Below, in pieces: positions 19,286-27,650 of a stretch of DNA of 64,000 nt. A model generated the notes under the pieces. The model was given only the letters and a program-made list of their open reading frames with translations. It searched no databases and was not told the DNA's origin. The translations under genes were made by a program, and so were the position numbers. The stretch's first letter is position 1; the number at the start of each line of letters is the position of its first letter. Source of the stretch: Streptomyces nodosus (GTDB lineage Bacteria; Actinomycetota; Actinomycetes; Streptomycetales; Streptomycetaceae); NCBI RefSeq assembly GCF_008704995.1, contig NZ_CP023747.1, positions 4,056,501-4,120,500 on the forward strand, given 5' to 3'.

Positions 19286-20818
19286 GTGGAATGGCTGAGC
19301 GCGGAGAACGTCGTCGCCATGGTGACCGCGGTGCTCGGCATCGTGGCGTCGGCGGTGATGGTCTGGTACGAGCGCCGGGTGCCGGGGCGCAAGAGGATCG
19401 GCTACCGGGTCCAGATGGACAACCCGATCGGCGACGATGTGCGCCCGGGGCGGGCGAATGTGCGGCTCGGCTGGTTCGACGAGGCCTCCGGCATGGCCGA
19501 CGCCACCTTCGTCCTGCTGCGCATCGAGAACGACGGCTCGCACAGCATCGCCGACAGCGACTACACCGCGCCCGAACTCCACGGTCTGACGGCGGTGTTC
19601 GCCGACCGCACGGTCCGCGGGGTGTCGGTCACCCAGCCGTCCGGCAGTGATCACCTCCTGGACCACTTCACGCCGGTGGCCGGATTCGGCTACGAGGGCA
19701 ACACCCTGCGCATCCCGCGCGTCCCGCTCAACCGGGGCGACCACTTCAAGCTGCTGGTGCTGCTGTCGGGCGGCGAGGTGGGCAGCCCGATCCGGATCAC
19801 CGGCGGCATCCTCGGCGGTGAGGTGCGGCCCAACCGCAGTACCACCCCGGACGACAAGCCACCCGTGTTCAGCAAGGCGTCTCAGATGATCACCGGGCTG
19901 CTGACGGTGTGCGTGCTGATCCTGACCGTGCTGATGGTGACGCGGGACGACACCCGCCCGCCGATGGGTTGTGAGAAGGGCACGCTCACGGTGACCGGGT
20001 CGACGGCGTTCCAGCCGGTGATGCAGGAGGCGGCGAAGAAGTACCAGCGGGACTGCCCGGGCTCCACGATCACCGTGGACGCCCATGGCAGCACCGCGGG
20101 AGTGCGCGAACTCGAGGCCAGGGGCCAGGAGTCGAAGAAGGGCTCCCCGCCGGTGATCGCCCTCTCCGACGGCCCCAAGCCCGAAGGGCTGCCCGCGCTG
20201 CGCGAGAACCGGGTGGCGGTGTCGGTCTTCGCGCTGGTGGTGAACAAGGACGTCCCGCTCACCGACCTCTCGCTCACCGAGGTGCGCAGGCTCTACGAGG
20301 GCAGGATCACCAACTGGAAGCAGCTCGGCGGCCCCGACCGCCCGGTCCTGCTGGTCAGCCGGGACGCCAACTCGGGCACCCGGCAGGTCTTCCAGCGCCG
20401 GGTCCTGGGCCGGGGCGAGATCGCCAACTCCTCGCTGGACTGCGTCCACAAGGACGATGCGACGGCCCCCGTCGTGCGCTGCGAACTCGACTCCACCGAG
20501 CAGGTGCTGAACGCGGTCGCCACGCTGCCAGGCGCCATCGGCTACAGCGAACTCAACCTGGCGGAAGGCCACTCCGGTCTGCGGCTGCCGGCACTGGACG
20601 GGCACCGGCCGTCCGTCGAGGAACTCGAACACGGCGGATCCGACTACCCCTACCGCGAGATCGAGTACGCCTACACCTACGGCCAGCCGCCCGCCGACTC
20701 CCTCGCCTCCAGCTTTCTCACCTACATCAGCCGGGGCAGCGGCCAGGACATCATCCGCACCCATGGCCATCTGCCCTGCGGAACACCGGTGGGGCTGAGG
20801 ATCTGCGGCGGGCGGTAG
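19286..20818 (+). CDS. Two-TM protein with extracellular PstS-like substrate-binding domain
   Basis: 510 residues; GTG 19286 follows GGGGGGT. A first helix (about 6-27) is followed by basic YERRVPGRKR, then a beta-rich domain of roughly 150 residues, a second helix (about 200-220) and a C-terminal phosphate-binding-protein-like domain: LTVTGSTAFQPVMQEAAKKY, SRDANSGTRQVF and GAIGYSELN are the PstS anion-binding segments. By the positive-inside rule the beta domain is cytoplasmic and the binding domain outside. That is a receptor, not an ABC transporter component, and no Pst permease is nearby. Tail to tail with a SLATT-like gene. Confidence 0.8.
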   Translation: MEWLSAENVVAMVTAVLGIVASAVMVWYERRVPGRKRIGYRVQMDNPIGDDVRPGRANVRLGWFDEASGMADATFVLLRIENDGSHSIADSDYTAPELHGLTAVFADRTVRGVSVTQPSGSDHLLDHFTPVAGFGYEGNTLRIPRVPLNRGDHFKLLVLLSGGEVGSPIRITGGILGGEVRPNRSTTPDDKPPVFSKASQMITGLLTVCVLILTVLMVTRDDTRPPMGCEKGTLTVTGSTAFQPVMQEAAKKYQRDCPGSTITVDAHGSTAGVRELEARGQESKKGSPPVIALSDGPKPEGLPALRENRVAVSVFALVVNKDVPLTDLSLTEVRRLYEGRITNWKQLGGPDRPVLLVSRDANSGTRQVFQRRVLGRGEIANSSLDCVHKDDATAPVVRCELDSTEQVLNAVATLPGAIGYSELNLAEGHSGLRLPALDGHRPSVEELEHGGSDYPYREIEYAYTYGQPPADSLASSFLTYISRGSGQDIIRTHGHLPCGTPVGLRICGGR

Positions 20819-20852
20819 GCGGTGCCCGGGTGGCTCGTCGGCCGGGCCGCGC

Positions 20853-21593
20853 TCATCGGGTCTCCGGCGGCCGCTGCCGGGGCATGTTCGGCCGGGCCCC
20901 CGTGGGGGGCGCGAACCTCCCCGGCACCACCCCCTCCGCCCGTGGCGCGGTCACCGCCGACGACTGGATGCCCAGCGGTGCGGACCTGGTCCGGAACTCC
21001 ACCATCCAGTCCGCCGTCTCCGCGCGGACCAGCTCCGTCACATCCTCCGAGAACCGCCGCAGCACCGAAAGGCAGCGCTCCGCCGCCTCCCCCGCGGTCC
21101 CCTCCGCCGGCCCCAGCACCTCCCGTACGCTCTCCGAGGCCCAGTCGAACTGGAGCGTCTGCAACCGTCGCTGCACGGCCTGGGCGGTCGCCATGTCCCG
21201 CATCCACCCGGACGTCATCCCGAAGAACCGGTCCCCGGCGACACACGCCACCCCCAGCAGCAACGGCAGACAGGCCCAGGGCGCCACTCCGCGCACCACT
21301 CCGGTCAGATCCAGCAGCGGCAGCGCCGCCCCGCAGACGGCCCCGGCCGCCGCACCCCCGCGCAGCACCAGCGCGCCCCGCCGCTTCCAGGTCCGGTTCG
21401 CCAGATACCAGGCGGTCGTCTCCAGCGCCTGCCGCTCCACCCACCGGTACAGCTCGTCCAGCCGCTGCGCGGGCTCCCCCCAGTCGCCGTGCGGGAAGGG
21501 CCGCCCCGCGAGGTCGTCCGGCCGGGGCCCCGCCGCGGCGTCGCCCCGACCGTCCTGGAGAGGACCCTCGGGCTGCATCTCCGGCTGACTCAC
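20853..21593 (-). CDS. SLATT-like two-TM protein
   Basis: 246 residues from the GTG at 21593, which has GGAGGG upstream. Contents: WVERQALETTAWYLANRTWKRRGALVLRG, two closely spaced hydrophobic helices (about 85-130), then an amphipathic FDWASESVREVLGPAEGTAGEAAERCLSVLRRFSEDVTEL coiled segment and a disordered tail. The helix-2TM-helix plan fits the SLATT superfamily (predicted pore-forming effectors associated with SMODS/SLOG immune systems), including the tryptophan-rich entry to TM1. No nucleotide cyclase or SLOG sensor is adjacent. The only close partner is the PstS-like receptor 34 bp away on the opposite strand. Confidence 0.6.
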   Translation of the reverse strand: MSQPEMQPEGPLQDGRGDAAAGPRPDDLAGRPFPHGDWGEPAQRLDELYRWVERQALETTAWYLANRTWKRRGALVLRGGAAAGAVCGAALPLLDLTGVVRGVAPWACLPLLLGVACVAGDRFFGMTSGWMRDMATAQAVQRRLQTLQFDWASESVREVLGPAEGTAGEAAERCLSVLRRFSEDVTELVRAETADWMVEFRTRSAPLGIQSSAVTAPRAEGVVPGRFAPPTGARPNMPRQRPPETR

Positions 21594-21968
21594 CCGGCAC
21601 TCCCTCCGTACGGCTACGGCGTTCCGACGTCCCACGACGCGCGCCCCGCGGTGCGCGCCCGCCCCTGTCGCGCACGGTCCGCGACGGATCGCGACGCAAG
21701 GTGCCGGGCATCGGACCCTTCCTATCGCCCCGGGGCCGCCGAGGATCCGGGTTTCCCCGCCTTTCCGCCCGGAAGTGGGCCTTGGCCAGGGACGGGGGCC
21801 GCCGTCAAACTCACTCGAAAGAGTGGGGTCGCGGGCCCCCGGGGAGTCCGGACGGACTACCGGAGCGCTCGTCCCGGTGACCACGTAGGCTCGTGCCAGG
21901 CGGTGAACCCCGCCCTGACAGCCGTACGAAATCCTGTCGGCCGAACCGTACGAGACCAGGAGCTGATC
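21594..21968. other. Intergenic region upstream of ybaB
   Basis: 375 bp with no credible gene. It has a TAGGCT hexamer at 21888-21893 that could be the ybaB -10, and a short GGCGG-tgaacc-CCGCC stem. I considered an SRP RNA here because of the GGTGAACCCC string, but the conserved GGAAGG/AGCA apical loop is absent. Confidence 0.4.
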
Positions 21969-22307
21969 GTGATTCCCGGTGGTGGCCAGCCCAATATGCA
22001 GCAGTTGCTCCAGCAGGCCCAGAAGATGCAGCAGGACCTCGCGAACGCCCAGGAGGAGCTGGCACGGACCGAGGTCGACGGCCAGGCGGGCGGTGGTCTG
22101 GTGAAGGCCACGGTCACCGGCTCCGGCGAGCTGCGAGGCCTGGTCATCGACCCGAAGGCGGTGGACCCGGAGGACACGGAGACCCTCGCCGACCTGATCG
22201 TCGCGGCCGTCCAGGCGGCCAACGAGAACGCACAGACGTTGCAGCAGCAGAAGCTCGGCCCGCTGGCCCAGGGCCTGGGCGGAGGCATCCCCGGCCTGCC
22301 GTTCTGA
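21969..22307 (+). CDS. ybaB: YbaB/EbfC-family nucleoid-associated protein
   Basis: 112 residues starting at GTG 21969 behind AGGAGCT. The N-terminus GGGQPNMQQLLQQAQKMQQDLANAQEEL and the core VKATVTGSGELRGLVIDPKAVDPEDTETLADLIVAAVQAAN are typical of the family, which forms dimers that bind DNA. It sits directly before recR as in most bacteria, so they are likely co-transcribed. Confidence 0.93.
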   Translation: MIPGGGQPNMQQLLQQAQKMQQDLANAQEELARTEVDGQAGGGLVKATVTGSGELRGLVIDPKAVDPEDTETLADLIVAAVQAANENAQTLQQQKLGPLAQGLGGGIPGLPF

Positions 22308-22473
22308 GCCCTCGGGCCCGTCTCCTCCGGGGGATCCGTTCCTCGCGGGAGACCTGTTCCTTCCCGGAAAGCAGCTGGTCTCTTCTGGGAAGGGCGGAGG
22401 CCAACTACCGTACGTACCAAGAAACCGAGCCCGGTCGCACAGGTACCCGGCGCTCTGTGGGAAAGGCAGTCCG

Positions 22474-23073
22474 TTGTACGAAGGCGTGGTCCAGGACCTC
22501 ATCGACGAGCTGGGGCGGCTGCCCGGCGTCGGTCCCAAGAGCGCGCAGCGGATCGCCTTCCACATCCTCCAGGCCGAGCCCACGGACGTACGCAGGCTCG
22601 CCCAGGCGCTGCTCGAGGTGAAGGCCAAGGTCCGCTTCTGCGCGACCTGCGGCAATGTGGCGCAGGAGGAACTGTGCGGCATCTGCCGCGACCCGCGCCG
22701 GGGTGTCTCCGTGATCTGTGTGGTGGAGGAACCCAAGGACGTCGTGGCGATCGAGCGGACCCGTGAGTTCCGGGGCCGCTACCACGTCCTGGGCGGGGCG
22801 ATCAGCCCCATCGAGGGGGTGGGCCCGGACGATCTGCGCATCAGGGAACTGCTCGCGAGACTGGCCGACGGCACGGTCGAGGAGCTGATCCTGGCCACGG
22901 ACCCGAACCTGGAGGGCGAGGCCACCGCCACCTACCTCGCCCGGATGATCAAACCCATGGGCCTCAAGGTCACCCGCCTGGCCAGCGGCCTCCCGGTGGG
23001 CGGCGACCTGGAATACGCGGACGAGGTCACCCTCGGCCGCGCCTTCGAGGGGAGACGACTCCTAGATGTCTGA
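22474..23073 (+). CDS. recR: Recombination mediator RecR
   Basis: 199 residues, standard length, TTG start. Helix-hairpin-helix LGRLPGVGPKSAQRIAFHIL, a four-cysteine zinc site (CATCGNVAQEELCGIC) and the Toprim segment VCVVEEPKDVVAIE with ATDPNLEGEATATYLA. Acts with RecO/RecF to load RecA on gapped DNA. Its 3' end overlaps the next start by 8 bp. Confidence 0.97.
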   Translation: MYEGVVQDLIDELGRLPGVGPKSAQRIAFHILQAEPTDVRRLAQALLEVKAKVRFCATCGNVAQEELCGICRDPRRGVSVICVVEEPKDVVAIERTREFRGRYHVLGGAISPIEGVGPDDLRIRELLARLADGTVEELILATDPNLEGEATATYLARMIKPMGLKVTRLASGLPVGGDLEYADEVTLGRAFEGRRLLDV

Positions 23074-23734
23074 CGCCACGCTGCACTCCACGACGCAGGA
23101 CCCCGGCGACTTCGCGGTGCAGATCGCGGACCAGATCGAGAGCTTCCTGGTGGCCGTCACGGAGGTCGCGAAGGGCGACGAGCCGGACTCGGCCGTTCCC
23201 TTCCTCCTGCTGGAGGTCTCCCAGCTCCTCCTGGCGGGCGGGCGCCTCGGCGCCCACGAGGACATCGTGCCGGACGAGCGCTACGAGCCCGACCCGGGCC
23301 CGGAGCCGGACGTGGACGGACTGCGCGAACGCCTCGCCGCCATGCTGGAGCCGATCGATGTCTACTCCGAGGTCTTCGACCCGTACGAGCCGCGCAAGGC
23401 CCCGGTCCCGGCCCGTATCTCGGACGACCTGGCGGATGTCATCACGGACCTGCGTCACGGCATGGTCCACTACCGCGCCGGCCGCACCACCGAGGCCCTG
23501 TGGTGGTGGCAGTTCTCCTACTTCTCCAACTGGGGCTCGACGGCCTCCGCGACGCTGCGCGCGCTCCAGTCCCTGGTCGCGCATGTGCGGCTGAACCAGC
23601 CCCTGGAGGAGCTCGACGGCCTCGACACCGACCAGGGCCTCGGTGACGAGACCCTGGCCGAGGAGGCGGGCCGGGTCATGGCCCGGGAGATCGCGGCCCC
23701 GCTGGGGCTGCGCCCGGCGCGGCGCGTCAAATGA
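23066..23734 (+). CDS. DUF5063-family protein
   Basis: 222 residues, ATG start 8 bp inside recR. Acidic, helical, no membrane segment or signal. The central stretch DDLADVITDLRHGMVHYRAGRTTEALWWWQFSYFSNWGSTASATLRALQSLVAHVRL is the recognisable DUF5063 part. Function unknown; the overlap with recR suggests a shared transcript and perhaps a role in genome maintenance (inference only). Confidence 0.85.
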   Translation: MSDATLHSTTQDPGDFAVQIADQIESFLVAVTEVAKGDEPDSAVPFLLLEVSQLLLAGGRLGAHEDIVPDERYEPDPGPEPDVDGLRERLAAMLEPIDVYSEVFDPYEPRKAPVPARISDDLADVITDLRHGMVHYRAGRTTEALWWWQFSYFSNWGSTASATLRALQSLVAHVRLNQPLEELDGLDTDQGLGDETLAEEAGRVMAREIAAPLGLRPARRVK

Positions 23735-24035
23735 GCCCCTCGGACCGCCTCGTGTGACGCGCGGCACATTTCGAGTGAGGGTGTGCGCGCCGGGTAAGGA
23801 CCCGTGCGGACGGACGCGGCGCCACAGCGGCCGCGTCCGGTGCGGCGGCGGAGCGCGGCGGTGAGAACCGCCGCACATCCTCCGCGCTCCCGGAGGAAAC
23901 CCGGGTGATCCCTGGGTGAGCGGGACATCTCACCATGCGGTATCCCGGAAGGGGAATTCGGTCGCTCGTTAGACTGAGCCGACCGCGCCGCACATGCACA
24001 GGCGTGGCACGAGACGGATTGAGCGAGGAGCGCAC
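23735..24035. other. Intergenic region between DUF5063 gene and lysC
   Basis: 301 bp holding the recR-operon terminator hairpins and the lysC promoter region. A TAGACT hexamer at 23970-23975 is the best -10 candidate, giving a leader of about 55 nt. No ORF with coding character. Confidence 0.5.
23811..23874 (+). terminator. Double hairpin after the recR operon
   Basis: CGGACGCGGC (23811-23820) pairs with GCCGCGTCCG (23830-23839). A second stem GCGGCGGT-GAGA-ACCGCCGC (23855-23874) has a GNRA-type tetraloop. Confidence 0.6.
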
Positions 24036-25313
24036 GTGGGCCTTGTCGTGCAGAAGTACGGAGGCTCCTCCGTAGCCGATGCCGAGGGCATCAAGCGCGT
24101 CGCCAAGCGGATCGTGGAGGCGAAGAAGAACGGCAACCAGGTGGTTGTCGTCGTCTCCGCGATGGGCGACACGACGGACGAGCTGATCGATCTCGCCGAG
24201 CAGGTTTCCCCGATGCCTGCCGGGCGCGAGCTCGACATGCTGCTGACCGCCGGAGAGCGGATCTCCATGGCGCTGCTGGCGATGGCGATCAAAAAACTGG
24301 GGCACAAGGCGCAGTCGTTCACCGGCAGCCAGGCGGGTGTCATCACCGACTCGGTCCACAACAAAGCCCGGATCATCGATGTCACTCCGGGACGCATCCG
24401 GACCGCGCTGGACGAGGGCAACATCGGCATCGTCGCCGGTTTCCAGGGTGTCAGCCAGGACAAGAAGGACATCACGACCCTGGGGCGCGGTGGCTCCGAC
24501 ACCACCGCCGTGGCGCTGGCCGCCGCCCTCGACGCCGAGGTCTGCGAGATCTACACCGATGTCGACGGTGTGTTCACCGCCGACCCGCGTGTGGTGAAGA
24601 AGGCCCGGAAGATCGACTGGATCGCCTTCGAGGACATGCTGGAGCTGGCCTCGTCCGGGTCCAAGGTGCTGCTCCACCGCTGTGTGGAGTACGCGCGCCG
24701 GTACAACATCCCGATCCACGTCCGCTCCTCCTTCAGCGGGCTGCAGGGCACGTGGGTCAGCAGTGAGCCGATTCAGCAAGGGGACAAGAAGGTGGAGCAG
24801 GCGCTCATCTCCGGTGTCGCGCACGACACCTCCGAGGCCAAGATCACGGTCGTCGGCGTGCCGGACAAGCCGGGCGAGGCGGCCTCGATCTTCCGTGCCA
24901 TCGCCGACGCCGAGATCAACATCGACATGGTCGTGCAGAACGTGTCGGCCGCGGCCACCGGTCTCACGGACATCTCCTTCACGCTCCCGAAGTCCGAGGG
25001 GCGCAAGGCGATCGACGCCCTGGAGAAGGGCCGGACCGTGATCGGCTTCGACTCGCTGCGCTACGACGACCAGATCGGCAAGATCTCGCTCGTCGGCGCG
25101 GGCATGAAGACGAACCCGGGCGTCACGGCGGCCTTCTTCGAGGCGCTCAGCGCGGCGAGTGTGAACATCGAGCTGATCTCCACCTCCGAGATCCGTATCT
25201 CGGTGGTCACCCGTGCGGACGATGTGCCGGCGGCGGTCCGCGCGGTGCACACCGCCTTCGGCCTGGACTCCGAGAGCGACGAGGCCGTCGTCTACGGAGG
25301 CACCGGGCGATGA
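24036..25313 (+). CDS. lysC: Aspartate kinase
   Basis: 425 residues; GTG 24036 follows GAGGAG. N-terminal catalytic motif VQKYGGSSVAD, FTGSQAGVITD, GGSDTTAVALAAAL and the YTDVDGVFTADPR loop; two C-terminal ACT domains (VVGVPDKPGEAASIFRAIADAEINIDMVVQN and SLVGAGMKTNPGVTAAFFEALSAASVNIELI). It phosphorylates aspartate in the route to lysine, threonine, methionine and DAP. In relatives a regulatory beta subunit starts inside the gene, and in-frame start codons exist in the right area (for example ATG in DMLELASSG). A small ORF links it to asd. Confidence 0.96.
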   Translation: MGLVVQKYGGSSVADAEGIKRVAKRIVEAKKNGNQVVVVVSAMGDTTDELIDLAEQVSPMPAGRELDMLLTAGERISMALLAMAIKKLGHKAQSFTGSQAGVITDSVHNKARIIDVTPGRIRTALDEGNIGIVAGFQGVSQDKKDITTLGRGGSDTTAVALAAALDAEVCEIYTDVDGVFTADPRVVKKARKIDWIAFEDMLELASSGSKVLLHRCVEYARRYNIPIHVRSSFSGLQGTWVSSEPIQQGDKKVEQALISGVAHDTSEAKITVVGVPDKPGEAASIFRAIADAEINIDMVVQNVSAAATGLTDISFTLPKSEGRKAIDALEKGRTVIGFDSLRYDDQIGKISLVGAGMKTNPGVTAAFFEALSAASVNIELISTSEIRISVVTRADDVPAAVRAVHTAFGLDSESDEAVVYGGTGR

Positions 25314-25501
25314 CCGTCCTCCCCCGCGGGGGCACGGTACGCACGGCGTCGGCGCGCCACCCGTACGGGGAGACGGGGCTGCCCTCGGGCGGCCCCGGAA
25401 GCGCGGGCCCGGCCCGCCCTCGCTCGGCGGGCGTGGCGCGTCGGGGCGCGACCGACCGCCGACGTCCCGCGTGCACGGATCCAGTTCTGGAGCACCCATG
25501 A
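25310..25501 (+). CDS. 63-codon ORF bridging lysC and asd with ATGA overlaps at both ends
   Basis: The start ATG overlaps the lysC stop as ATGA (25310-25313) and the stop TGA overlaps the asd ATG as ATGA (25498-25501). The predicted product is basic, Arg/Pro/Gly-rich and has no recognisable domain. The first 30 codons have almost exclusively G/C third bases; the last 30 much less. It may be a genuine small protein, or a translated spacer whose role is to deliver ribosomes from lysC to asd. asd has only a modest ribosome site (TCTGGAG), consistent with coupling. Confidence 0.4.
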   Translation: MTVLPRGGTVRTASARHPYGETGLPSGGPGSAGPARPRSAGVARRGATDRRRPACTDPVLEHP

Positions 25502-26565
25502 CGGCACACACCGGAAAGCCGACACTCGCGGTCGTCGGGGCGACCGGGGCCGTCGGCCGGGTCATGCTCCAGATCCTGTCCCAGCACGCGGACATCTGGG
25601 GCGAGATCCGGCTGATCGCCTCGCCACGCTCCGCCGGCCGCAAGCTCGCCGTGCGCGGCGAGGAGGTCGAGGTCGTGGCGCTGTCCGAGGAGGCGCTCTC
25701 GGGCGTCGACGTGGCGATGTTCGACGTGCCGGACGAGATCGCACGGCAGTGGGCCCCGGTCGCCGCCGCCCGGGGCGCGGTCGTGGTGGACAACTCGGGC
25801 GCCTTCCGGATGGACCCCGACGTCCCCCTGGTGGTGCCGGAGGTCAACCCGCACGCCGCCCGGTCGCGGCCGCGCGGCATCGTCTCCAACCCCAACTGCA
25901 CGACCCTCTCGATGATCGTGGCCCTCGGCGCGCTGCATGCCGAGTTCGGACTGCGTGAGCTGGTCGTCTCCTCCTACCAGGCCGTGAGCGGCGCGGGACG
26001 TGCCGGCGTCGACACCCTGCGCCAGCAGTTGTCGCTGGTCGCGGGCACCGAGCTGGGGACCAGCCCCGGTGACGTACGGCGCGCGGTGGGCGACAGCACG
26101 GGGCCGTTCTCCGAGCCCGTCGCGCTGAACGTGGTGCCCTGGGCCGGATCGCTGCGCGAGGACGGCTGGTCCTCGGAGGAGATGAAGGTCCGCGACGAGT
26201 CCCGCAAGATCCTGGGACTGCCGGATCTGCGGGTGGCCGTCACCTGTGTCCGGGTGCCGGTGGTCACCGTGCATTCGCTGACGGTGCACGCCCGCTTCGA
26301 GGGTGAGGTGACGGTCGGCCGTGCCCGCGAGATCCTCGACACCGCGCCCGGTGTGGTGCTGTTCGACAACCCGGGCGCGGGGGAGTTCCCCACGCCCGCG
26401 GACGTGGTGGGCACCGACCCGACCTGGGTGGGCCGGGTGCGCCGGGCCCTGGACGATCCGACCGCGCTCGAACTGTTCGTGTGCGGCGACAATCTACGCA
26501 AGGGCGCGGCCCTGAACTCCGCGCAGATCGCGGAACTGGTGGCGGCGGAGCTGGGGGCGCTCTAG
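25498..26565 (+). CDS. asd: Aspartate-semialdehyde dehydrogenase
   Basis: 355 residues. NADP loop VVGATGAVGRVMLQIL at the N-terminus, active-site Cys134 in SNPNCTT, and catalytic His in the RVPVVTVHSL segment. It reduces aspartyl phosphate, the product of LysC, to the semialdehyde. Same strand as lysC and linked to it by a bridging ORF, so the two make one pathway unit. Confidence 0.95.
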   Translation: MTAHTGKPTLAVVGATGAVGRVMLQILSQHADIWGEIRLIASPRSAGRKLAVRGEEVEVVALSEEALSGVDVAMFDVPDEIARQWAPVAAARGAVVVDNSGAFRMDPDVPLVVPEVNPHAARSRPRGIVSNPNCTTLSMIVALGALHAEFGLRELVVSSYQAVSGAGRAGVDTLRQQLSLVAGTELGTSPGDVRRAVGDSTGPFSEPVALNVVPWAGSLREDGWSSEEMKVRDESRKILGLPDLRVAVTCVRVPVVTVHSLTVHARFEGEVTVGRAREILDTAPGVVLFDNPGAGEFPTPADVVGTDPTWVGRVRRALDDPTALELFVCGDNLRKGAALNSAQIAELVAAELGAL

Positions 26566-26581
26566 AGGACCGGGCGCTCCG

Positions 26582-26615
26582 GAGGCTCAGGCGCTTCAGA
26601 GGCTCAGGCGCTTCA
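26582..26615. repeat. 17-bp tandem duplication after asd
   Basis: GAGGCTCAGGCGCTTCA occurs twice head to tail (26582-26598 and 26599-26615) without a mismatch. Confidence 0.9.
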
Positions 26616-26707
26616 GAGTCCGGGCCGAGGGCGGGTACCGGCTGTAAATCTTATGGCCATTGGCGGAATCGTTTGTAGGATCTTCGATGGTTTCCCAGGT
26701 CAGGACT

Positions 26708-26721
26708 GTGGTCCGGACCAC
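26708..26721. promoter_or_regulatory. 14-bp perfect palindrome upstream of the sigma gene
   Basis: GTGGTCCGGACCAC is a perfect dyad in the AT-richer part of the long upstream region of the sigma-factor gene. It could be an operator for an unlinked regulator. Confidence 0.4.
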
Positions 26722-26755
26722 TTGAATCGAACCCTCTTGGCGTTCGAAGATTTTT

Positions 26756-26790
26756 CTCCCCGTCCTTGCAACCGCGCGCAGGGCGGGGAG
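26756..26790 (+). terminator. Strong hairpin upstream of the sigma gene
   Basis: CTCCCCGTCCT (26756-26766) pairs with AGGGCGGGGAG (26780-26790), 11 pairs with one G-U, loop of 13 nt. It may terminate read-through from asd or be a leader structure of the sigma mRNA. Confidence 0.5.
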
Positions 26791-26990
26791 CGTCTTTGCG
26801 GTCGCCTTCCGGGGGGCCGGGCGACACCACATTCGGGCATAGGGGAAGAGCTGGTACGCATGAGGGGATGTGGCGCACGGTCCGCCGTGCCGGGGGGCGC
26901 GCGAGGGTACGTGCGGAGGGGCGTGATGCCCGACGGGAATGTGTGCCCTGTCGCGTACAACCCTCCCGGGGGGAGAGACGTCCAACTTGC

Positions 26991-27650
26991 GTGGCAGAGG
27001 TACTCGAATTCACTGCGGTACGGACGACGGGCGCGGCTCTTCGTCCGTCCCGGCGTCCCCGCCTGTCCGGTGGCATGCCGGTGATCGCCCCCATGCCCGC
27101 AGCGCGGCCCGCCCGCATACCGAACCAGCGCGAGGGTGTCGACGACACGATCGCCGCAGGCACCACGGTCGATCACCTGACCGACACCTATCGCACCCAC
27201 TACCGCTCCCTGCTGGGTCTGGCGGCGCTTCTCCTCGATGACACCGCGTCCTGCGAGGACGTCGTCCAGGAGGCGTTCATCCGGGTCCACTCGGCGCGCA
27301 AGCGCGTCCGCGACCCGGAGAAGACGCTCGCGTACCTCCGGCAGACCGTCGTGAACCTCTCGCGTTCCGCGCTGCGCCGCCGCATCCTCGGCCTGAAGCT
27401 GCTGTCCAAGCCCATGCCGGACATGGCGAGCGCGGAGGAGGGCGCCTACGACCAGCTGGAGCGCGACTCGCTGATCAAGGCGATGAAGGGCCTCCAGCGG
27501 CGTCAGCGCGAGGTCCTGGTGCTGCGCTACTTCGCGGACATGACCGAGGCCCAGGTCGCGGAGACGCTGGGTATCTCGCTGGGGTCGGTGAAGGCGTACG
27601 GCTCGCGCGGTATCGCGGCGCTCCGGGTCGCCATGGGGGCGTCGGCATGA
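26991..27650 (+). CDS. ECF (sigma-70 family) RNA polymerase sigma factor
   Basis: 219 residues from GTG 26991. The N-terminus VAEVLEF..VRT..ALRPSRR resembles the opening of Streptomyces SigE, which is why I prefer this start; ATG 27075 and 27093 are alternatives. Region 2: YRTHYRSLLGLAALLLDDTASCEDVVQEAFIRVH. Region 4: LQRRQREVLVLRYFADMTEAQVAETLGISLGSVKAYGSRGI. The ribosome site GGGGGGAGAG is 13 nt before the GTG, rather far. The stop overlaps the start of a membrane protein by 4 bp, the usual place for an anti-sigma factor. Confidence 0.9.
   Translation: MAEVLEFTAVRTTGAALRPSRRPRLSGGMPVIAPMPAARPARIPNQREGVDDTIAAGTTVDHLTDTYRTHYRSLLGLAALLLDDTASCEDVVQEAFIRVHSARKRVRDPEKTLAYLRQTVVNLSRSALRRRILGLKLLSKPMPDMASAEEGAYDQLERDSLIKAMKGLQRRQREVLVLRYFADMTEAQVAETLGISLGSVKAYGSRGIAALRVAMGASA

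Larger units (their letters stand above)
26566..26990. other. 425-bp intergenic region upstream of the ECF sigma gene
   Basis: Relatively AT-rich for this genome between 26640 and 26760. It contains a 17-bp perfect tandem duplication, a 14-bp perfect palindrome, an ATCTTCGA/TCGAAGAT pair (26680-26687 with 26744-26751) followed by a T-run, and a strong 11-bp hairpin (26756-26790). No gene with coding character is seen. Confidence 0.6.

Noticed and set aside
21885..21960. Possible SRP (4.5S-like) RNA because of CCAGGCGGTGAACCCCGCC.
   Set aside because: The conserved apical loop (GGAAGG with AGCA) is missing, and the sequence runs straight into the ybaB ribosome site.
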